Origin: Ignavibacteriaceae bacterium | GTDB taxonomy: Bacteria > Bacteroidota > Ignavibacteria > Ignavibacteriales > Ignavibacteriaceae | DNA: 7,599 nucleotides | Assembly (NCBI GenBank): GCA_023231105.1 | Contig: JALNWB010000176.1 | Coordinates: forward strand, 1-7,599 | Direction of reading: 5' to 3' | In this document: in pieces, positions 5,233-7,599 of the stretch | Position numbering within the stretch: position 1 is the first letter of the stretch | How the letters are laid out: every line of letters starts with the position of its first letter | Notes under the pieces: generated by a model | What the model was told of the DNA's origin: nothing | The model's input: only the letters and a program-made list of their open reading frames with translations | The model's database searches: none | Made by a program: the position numbers and the translations under genes

Positions 5233-7023
5233 ATGAAAAGTAAAAGTAGCACAAAAATTTTTCTGGTTTTTAAGCGACTGCTTCCATTTATCTTTCATGA
5301 TCCTTCCAACAAAACATCCGTAATTTTACTTAGCATCCTAATCGGTGCAATTGCCGGACTTATAGCAGTAGTGCTAAAATCGAGTGTTAATTTTTCGCAT
5401 GAATTGGCGTTATCCGTCATGCAGCGTTATTCAATTAAAATTGTTTTCCTTCTGCCGTTAATCGGGATTTTATTAACTGTGCTTTTTGTGCAATTCTTCT
5501 TCAAAGGAATTCACACAAAAGGATTGAGCGATATTATTCATTCCATTGCAAAAGGGAAAGTTGATATACCGTTTCAAAGAACCTATTCACATATTATTGC
5601 AAGTACGCTTACTGTTGGATTGGGCGGAAGCGTTGGGCTTGAAGCTCCAATTGCCGCAACCGGCGCCGCTATCGGCGCTAATATCGGGAAAAGTTTAAAG
5701 CTGAATTATAAGTTCAAAACATTATTTATTGCATGCGGAACAGCCGCGGGAATTTCCGCTATTTTTAATAGTCCAATTGCCGGAGTAATTTTTGCATTCG
5801 AAGTTCTAGTTTCTGAAATTTCAGTTCCGTTTTTAATCCCGGTTTTAATCTCTTCTGCAACTGCAGCGGTTTTTTCCAATTTTATGCATAGCGGACAACT
5901 TTTTATCTTGGTTACGCAGGGCTGGCAATACAAAGCGCTTCCTTTTTATATTCTACTCGGAGTTTTTTGCGGATTGATTTCAGTTTATACTATTCGCTCC
6001 ACTTTTTCTATTGAAAAATATTTTCATTCGATAAAAAACAGATATTACAGAGCCATATTAGGCGGATTAGGTGTATCGTTCCTCGTTTTCCTTTTCCTGC
6101 CGTTGTTTGGCGAAGGATATCTTTCCGTTAAACAGGTTCTCAGCACGGAATATTATTCGTTACTACAGAATAGTTTTTTTTCTCTCCATCTTCCGTTTGA
6201 TTGGTTTCTTCTCCTTTTCGTTTTTCTTTTAATCATTTTAAAACCAATAGCCGCAGGGCTTACTGTTGGAGCCGGTGGTGACGGCGGAATAATAGCGCCT
6301 TCTCTTTTTATGGGAGGAATGTGTGGATTTTTCATGGCTCAATTGTTCAGAACGCTTGGAATTATTGACTTAATTACCGTTAATTTTATTGCTGTTGGAA
6401 TGGCGGGAGTTCTTGCTGGTGTTATCCGCGCACCGCTTACCGGAATTTTTCTAATTGCAGAAATTACCGGCGGGTATATCCTTTTTGTTCCTTTAATGAT
6501 TGTTGTTTCAACCGCTTACTTTATTTCTAAATATTTTGAAAAGAATTCCATTTACACAAAAGTATTGCATGAAAAAGGCATTGATGATGTAACCAATAAA
6601 GATGCGGCTTTGCTTAGTAAAATTTCCATTAGTGAATTGATTGAAAAGGATTTTTCTCCCGTTAACCCTAACGCAACGCTCGCTCAATTTCTTGAAGTTA
6701 TGACTCATTCAAAAAGGAATGTTTTCCCGGTTGTTGATGGTGAGAACAATTACCTCGGATTAATTTACCTTGACGACATTAGAGAAATGATCCTTGAAAA
6801 AGAACTTTATAACATTCTCCTTGTTTATGAAATTATGCGGACGGATAACTGTTCATTGAGTATGGATGAATCAATGACGGCGGTAATAGAAAAATTTGAA
6901 AAATTTAATGCATGGAATCTTCCGGTTGTGCAAGAGGGAAAATACATTGGTTTTGTCTCCAAATCTGCCGTTTTAACATTATACAGAAAACATGTAGTGC
7001 AGCAGGCGGAACAGATCATTTAA
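5233..7023 (+). CDS. CLC-family chloride channel/transporter with C-terminal CBS pair
   Basis: This 596-residue protein has a CLC membrane domain (about 25-435) followed by two CBS domains (about 465-520 and 530-590) that usually sense adenine nucleotides. The gating-glutamate loop is GGSVGLEAPIAATG (131-144), with Glu137 at the position of Glu148 in E. coli ClC. The filter motif GIIAP (352-356) replaces GxFxP. RAPLTGIFLIAEITGGYILFVP (399-420) includes Tyr415, equivalent to the chloride-coordinating Tyr445. The usual GSGIP loop is changed to TKGLSD (95-100), with Lys96 where the central serine normally lies. NSPIAGVIFAFEVL (179-192) has Val191 where exchangers carry the inner proton glutamate. 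It moves Cl- or another small anion across the inner membrane; channel versus H+-coupled exchange is open. A 134-base gap separates it from nhaA, with no clear terminator, so it may share that transcript or have its own promoter. No strong ribosome binding site precedes the ATG. Confidence 0.95.
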   Translation: MKSKSSTKIFLVFKRLLPFIFHDPSNKTSVILLSILIGAIAGLIAVVLKSSVNFSHELALSVMQRYSIKIVFLLPLIGILLTVLFVQFFFKGIHTKGLSDIIHSIAKGKVDIPFQRTYSHIIASTLTVGLGGSVGLEAPIAATGAAIGANIGKSLKLNYKFKTLFIACGTAAGISAIFNSPIAGVIFAFEVLVSEISVPFLIPVLISSATAAVFSNFMHSGQLFILVTQGWQYKALPFYILLGVFCGLISVYTIRSTFSIEKYFHSIKNRYYRAILGGLGVSFLVFLFLPLFGEGYLSVKQVLSTEYYSLLQNSFFSLHLPFDWFLLLFVFLLIILKPIAAGLTVGAGGDGGIIAPSLFMGGMCGFFMAQLFRTLGIIDLITVNFIAVGMAGVLAGVIRAPLTGIFLIAEITGGYILFVPLMIVVSTAYFISKYFEKNSIYTKVLHEKGIDDVTNKDAALLSKISISELIEKDFSPVNPNATLAQFLEVMTHSKRNVFPVVDGENNYLGLIYLDDIREMILEKELYNILLVYEIMRTDNCSLSMDESMTAVIEKFEKFNAWNLPVVQEGKYIGFVSKSAVLTLYRKHVVQQAEQII

Positions 7024-7116
7024 TTTTTTAAAAGAAAATCCGCAGAACGAATTTATAATTTTTTATTATTTCCTATCTTAGAGAAGCAGATATAAAAACT
7101 TTTAAAGGAAAAGACC

Positions 7117-7599
7117 ATGTTTAAAGGATTGTTACCAAAAGAAGAAAAATACTTCGAGGACTTTAAAGAGATCATCACACATGTTGAAGAAATGGCTCGT
7201 ATAACCAACGAGTTTTTTGCCTCGGCTGATTATGCTAAAGATATTTATTTTAAGTTAAAACCGCTTGAAAAACGATGCGATGAGGTTAGTACCCGTGTAA
7301 TCAAAAGACTCAACAACACCTTCATTACTCCATTCGACCGGGAAGATATTTTCAGCTTAATAAAAAAGATAGACAGCCTTTCAGATCTTCTTTTAGGTAC
7401 GGTCGCCCGCATTGATATGTACAGTATCACTGATAAAGTTGACGGCGCCGAACAACTCTCGATGATAATTTTCCGCCAGATAAAAGAATTGGAAGTGGTG
7501 CTGCAGGACTTGAAGAACAAAGGGGAACAGATTAACGAATGTAAAGCAGTAAAAGATTTGGAAACCGAAGCCGATACTATTTACCGCCAAACGTTAAAG
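7117..7599 (+). CDS. DUF47/PhoU-like phosphate-transport accessory protein, C-terminus cut by window edge
   Basis: ATG at 7117 (AAAGGAAA about 6-8 bases upstream) opens a 161-codon frame that runs off the right end. The family is usually about 205-220 residues, so roughly three quarters is present. It is an all-helical soluble protein resembling PhoU. Typical features are the N-terminal LLPKEEKYFEDFKEIITHV, an 'LEKRCDEVSTRVIKRLNNTFITPFDREDIFSL' type stretch (about residues 50-80; conserved core TFITPFDREDI), and DLETEADTIYR (about 147-157), matching the repeated 'E..aD.i' metal-binding pattern of PhoU-like domains. DUF47 proteins are normally encoded directly before a PiT-type Na+- or H+-coupled phosphate permease and are thought to regulate it, so the next gene outside the window is probably pit. 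The 93-base gap after the CLC gene contains a TATAAT at 7054-7059 that could be part of its own promoter, but no matching -35 element was seen. Confidence 0.9.
   Translation, partial: MFKGLLPKEEKYFEDFKEIITHVEEMARITNEFFASADYAKDIYFKLKPLEKRCDEVSTRVIKRLNNTFITPFDREDIFSLIKKIDSLSDLLLGTVARIDMYSITDKVDGAEQLSMIIFRQIKELEVVLQDLKNKGEQINECKAVKDLETEADTIYRQTLK

Noticed and set aside
7245..7590. Minus-strand frames at 7245-7520 and 7393-7590
   Set aside because: They are antisense to the recognisable DUF47 coding sequence.

Overview
The window is AT-rich bacterial chromosomal DNA. Protein styles suggest a member of the Bacteroidota/Ignavibacteriota/Chlorobiota group. The CLC channel has the 'GSVGLEAP' selectivity-filter variant I associate with Bacteroidota-type CLCs, the DUF47 and NhaA proteins fit that group, and one promoter resembles the Bacteroidota TTG / TAnnTTTG pattern. 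Recognisable AGGA-type ribosome binding sites before several genes fit Ignavibacteria better than core Bacteroidetes. This placement is inference from memory of families, not a search.

Layout, left to right. A minus-strand pair occupies 1-1121: a 71-residue two-helix membrane protein, followed 7 bases later by the N-terminal 299 residues of a sodium:solute symporter (SSS/SLC5) that runs off the left edge. A divergent intergenic region (1122-1351) holds an orphan terminator-like hairpin and a possible promoter. It is followed by a TTG-started, secreted-looking 109-residue protein (1352-1681) with its own terminator-like hairpin. Positions 1682-2100 have no conventional gene but contain a 36-codon single-helix membrane micropeptide, a 23-codon ORF with a good ribosome binding site, and a strong 16-bp RNA hairpin lying over the end of that ORF.

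A plus-strand run then follows: a class I SAM-dependent methyltransferase (2101-3330) with a long uncharacterised C-terminal half, a TerB-like small protein (3353-3742), the Na+/H+ antiporter NhaA (3782-5098), a CLC-family chloride channel or transporter with two CBS domains (5233-7023), and the start of a DUF47/PhoU-like protein (7117 to the right edge), which usually partners a PiT phosphate permease.

The common theme is ion homeostasis: Na+-coupled solute uptake, Na+/H+ exchange, Cl- movement and probably phosphate uptake. The methyltransferase and TerB-like protein are tightly spaced ahead of nhaA (22 and 39 bases) and are probably co-transcribed with it; their role is unknown. The least explained parts are the 1682-2100 leader with its micro-ORFs and hairpin, the methyltransferase-TerB-NhaA linkage, and the CLC protein's non-canonical ion- and proton-pathway residues. 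No mobile element, CRISPR array, tRNA or rRNA was seen.
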